Assembly: GCF_002217395.1 (NCBI RefSeq)
Contig: NZ_MUHD01000011.1
Span: forward strand, 158,063 to 222,062
Direction: 5' to 3'
Origin: Flavobacterium plurextorum
GTDB taxonomy: Bacteria; Bacteroidota; Bacteroidia; Flavobacteriales; Flavobacteriaceae
Length of the DNA stretch: 64,000 nt
The first letter of the stretch is position 1. Each line of letters begins with the position of its first letter. The notes under the pieces were generated by a model. It searched no databases, was not told where the DNA came from, and saw only the letters and a list, made by a program, of their open reading frames with translations. A program made the position numbers and the translations under genes. Positions 61,933 to 64,000 of this stretch are shown here, one piece after another.

Positions 61933-63735
61933 ATGGGTTTAGTTACCGCGAAAGAAGTTGCAAAAGCAATAAATGTTGATAAGTACGGAGTGTTTGGTAC
62001 TTTTTCAGGCTGGATTCTTATGAAGGTCCTTAAGATCTCTACCCTAAATAAAATTTACGATCACAATAAACACTTAGAGGATGTTGCGTTTTTAAACGGG
62101 ATTTTGGATGAAATGGAAATCAAATTTGAAATTCCTGAAGAAGATTTAAAACGTTTACCAAAAGACGGCGCTTACATTACCATTTCAAACCATCCGCTTG
62201 GAGGAATTGATGGTATTTTACTTTTGAAATTAATGCTCGAAAGAGAACCAAATTTCAAGATTATTGCTAATTTTTTATTGCACCGAATTGTTCCTCTTAA
62301 AAAATACATCATGCCTGTAAATCCTTTTGAAAATCATAAGGATGTTAAATCGAGCGTGGTCGGAATTAAAGAAACTTTACGCCACTTAAGCGACGGAAAA
62401 CCTTTAGGAATATTCCCTGCCGGTGAAGTTTCAACTTATAAAGACGGAAAATTAGTAGTTGATAAACCTTGGGAAGAAGGTGCATTAAAATTAATCAGAA
62501 AAGCTAAAGTTCCAGTTGTACCCATTTATTTTCATGCTAAAAACAGTAAATTATTCTACTGGCTTTCTAAAATTGATGATACTTTGCGTACTGCAAAACT
62601 ACCTTCGGAATTACTGACACAGAAAGATCGCGTGATTAAAGTTCGTATTGGAAAACCAATTTCTGTAAACGAGCAAAACGAAATCGAATCGTTTGAAGAA
62701 TATTCTGAATTCTTAAGAAAGAAAACTTATATGCTGGCTAATCCGTTTGAAAAAGACACCAAACTGATTGATACAGCAAGTCTAAAAATACCAAAGGCAC
62801 CTAAAAAAATTGTTACGCCGGCGAATGAATCAAAAATGATTGACGAAGTTAATGCGTTAAGAAATAGTGATTGCCGCTTGCTGCAAAGCAAAAATTACGA
62901 AGTGTTTTTTGCACGTGCAAAATCTATCCCGAATATCCTGCATGAAATTGGCCGTTTGCGTGAAATTACTTTTAGAGAAGTAGGCGAAGGAACCAATGAA
63001 TCTATCGATCTAGACGAATACGATCAATATTATCACCATATGTTTTTATGGGATGATGAAACCAAAAAAATCGCAGGTGCTTACCGCATGGGATTAGGTT
63101 CTGAAATTTATCCTAAATATGGTATTGAAGGTTTCTACTTGACAGATCTTTTTAGATTTGAACCAGAACTTCACGATATGATGCACAAATCGATTGAAAT
63201 GGGACGTGCTTTTATCATTCGTGAATATCAGCAAAAACCAATGCCTTTGTTCTTGTTGTGGAAAGGAATTATACACACTACTCTTCGCCATCCTGAACAT
63301 AAATATTTATTGGGCGGCGTAAGTATCAGCAATCAATTTTCTGATTTCTCTAAATCGTTGATGATCGAGTTCATGAAATCAAATTATTATGATCCTTATA
63401 TTGCACAATACATTCATCCGAAAAAGGCTTATAAAGTAAAATTAAAGGATGCAGATAAAGACTTTATCTTCGACGAAGCAGAATCAGACTTAAATAAATT
63501 TGATAAAATCATTGATGAATTAGAGCCAGGAAATTTACGTTTACCTGTTTTAATTAAAAAGTACATCAAGCAAAATGCGCGTGTAGTTGCTTTCAATGTA
63601 GATCCCTTATTTAATAACGCTGTTGACGGCTTAATGTACATCAGAATCGCTGATATTCCAGAAAGCACCATGAAACCTGTTATTGAAGAATTTCAAATAG
63701 AATTAGAGCGTAAATTATCTGAAAAAGAAGATTAA
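61933..63735 (+). CDS. olsF: Bifunctional aminolipid acyltransferase (OlsF-like)
   Basis: 600-aa two-domain acyltransferase. Residues about 75-270 form a PlsC/LPLAT domain with SNHPLGGIDG (H87, D93) and FPAGEVSTYK, expected to O-acylate. Residues about 305-560 form a GNAT-like domain of the OlsB family (REITFREVGEG, YRMGLG, LTDLFRF, EMGRAFI), expected to N-acylate an amino acid. This order matches OlsF, which makes ornithine lipids in one polypeptide, as described for Serratia and a Flavobacterium homologue. The amino acid used here (ornithine, glycine or another) cannot be read from sequence. Confidence 0.75.
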   Translation: MGLVTAKEVAKAINVDKYGVFGTFSGWILMKVLKISTLNKIYDHNKHLEDVAFLNGILDEMEIKFEIPEEDLKRLPKDGAYITISNHPLGGIDGILLLKLMLEREPNFKIIANFLLHRIVPLKKYIMPVNPFENHKDVKSSVVGIKETLRHLSDGKPLGIFPAGEVSTYKDGKLVVDKPWEEGALKLIRKAKVPVVPIYFHAKNSKLFYWLSKIDDTLRTAKLPSELLTQKDRVIKVRIGKPISVNEQNEIESFEEYSEFLRKKTYMLANPFEKDTKLIDTASLKIPKAPKKIVTPANESKMIDEVNALRNSDCRLLQSKNYEVFFARAKSIPNILHEIGRLREITFREVGEGTNESIDLDEYDQYYHHMFLWDDETKKIAGAYRMGLGSEIYPKYGIEGFYLTDLFRFEPELHDMMHKSIEMGRAFIIREYQQKPMPLFLLWKGIIHTTLRHPEHKYLLGGVSISNQFSDFSKSLMIEFMKSNYYDPYIAQYIHPKKAYKVKLKDADKDFIFDEAESDLNKFDKIIDELEPGNLRLPVLIKKYIKQNARVVAFNVDPLFNNAVDGLMYIRIADIPESTMKPVIEEFQIELERKLSEKED

Positions 63736-63753
63736 CTGTAATCTCTCAAAATA

Positions 63754-63789
63754 AAAAAATCCCATTTGTGATCACAAATGGGATTTTTT
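63754..63789. terminator. Bidirectional terminator, 36-bp perfect palindrome
   Basis: Six A, then TCCCATTTGTGATCACAAATGGGA, then six T: a perfect inverted repeat. It stands between the olsF-like gene (+) and the DUF805 gene (-). Confidence 0.9.
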
Positions 63790-63830
63790 AGTTAGATCGT
63801 TTATTTAAAAATAAATTAAACCTTATTCTT

Positions 63831-64000
63831 CTAATTCATTTTAGGATCTGCACCGTATTGATTTGATCCCTTTTCACCTTCAGTGGCAAATAACACAATA
63901 TTATAAATTGGAATAAGAATATACCAGCCGCTTTTACCAATATCATGCATTCTTCTGATGGCAACTGCAATGGAGGGAACTAAAACTGCCAAGCTATAAA
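63831..64000 (-). CDS. DUF805 membrane protein, 5' end outside window
   Basis: The last 55 codons of a minus-strand gene are visible, ending DPKMN and TAG at 63831-63833. The segment has the DUF805 (YhaH/YhaI) signature: IAVAIRRMHDIGKSGWY, then the hydrophobic ILIPIYNIVLFATEGEKGSN. DUF805 proteins are small inner-membrane proteins of unknown function. The frame is open to the right edge, so the start lies beyond the window. Confidence 0.85.
   Translation of the reverse strand, partial: YSLAVLVPSIAVAIRRMHDIGKSGWYILIPIYNIVLFATEGEKGSNQYGADPKMN

Overview
The window looks like chromosome of a Flavobacterium or close relative (phylum Bacteroidota). The support is AT-rich DNA, promoters of the Bacteroidota type (TTG, about 19 bp, TAnnTTTG), three very large proteins ending in a type C type-IX-secretion (T9SS) sorting domain plus a protease with a type A signal, DUF4270 and DUF3667 proteins, a short ATP synthase epsilon subunit encoded next to beta away from the other subunits, and a probable OlsF-type aminolipid acyltransferase. 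I see no tRNA, rRNA, CRISPR array, transposase or prophage gene. The content is mostly core housekeeping with secreted and regulatory accessory genes between.

Layout. 1-4 kb: end of an outer-membrane beta-barrel gene, a WYL regulator, two DinB-fold genes and thiL. 4-8.2 kb: signalling block with a two-component pair (TPR lipoprotein kinase and response regulator), an 86-aa secreted protein and a LytTR regulator whose phospho-acceptor Asp is Glu. 8.4-17.4 kb: glyS, comF-like gene, secreted reprolysin-like protease, ribF, a membrane protein, bioB and a JmjC/cupin-like protein. 17.4-32.4 kb: three giant surface/secreted proteins (1284, 1886 and 1399 aa) that share a tail of about 447 aa but have unrelated heads; recX lies between two of them. 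32.5-39.8 kb: biotin genes (KAS-like enzyme, bioA, bioD, and bioF with a DUF2007 gene) interrupted by an ECF sigma / membrane protein / TraB-family block. 40.8-42.6 kb: atpD-atpC. 42.9-47.4 kb: TonB-dependent receptor and SGNH-hydrolase lipoprotein. 47.7-56 kb: a starch-synthase-like half protein, DUF4270 lipoprotein and glmS on one strand; panC, panD, an esterase-fold protein and radA on the other. 56-64 kb: AsmA-like/GT51 fusion, RDD protein, aldo-keto reductase, OmpA lipoprotein, exonuclease III, olsF-like gene and the end of a DUF805 gene.

How the genes fit together. bioF, bioA, bioD and bioB cover the late steps of biotin synthesis; the KAS-like gene beside bioA may act earlier. panC and panD supply pantothenate, ribF makes FMN/FAD and thiL makes thiamine diphosphate. 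glmS (UDP-GlcNAc precursor), the GT51 fusion, OmpA protein and olsF-like enzyme concern the envelope. The giant proteins and the protease are predicted T9SS cargo.

The least explained signals are: short-period intergenic repeat arrays placed directly 5' of start codons at six loci, with different repeat units; a 20-bp perfect palindrome between atpD and atpC; a GC-rich palindrome upstream of thiL; shared giant-protein tails; and three protein families with an altered key residue or motif (LytTR receiver, esterase elbow, starch-synthase-like half protein). All function calls come from reading the sequence only; no database search was run.
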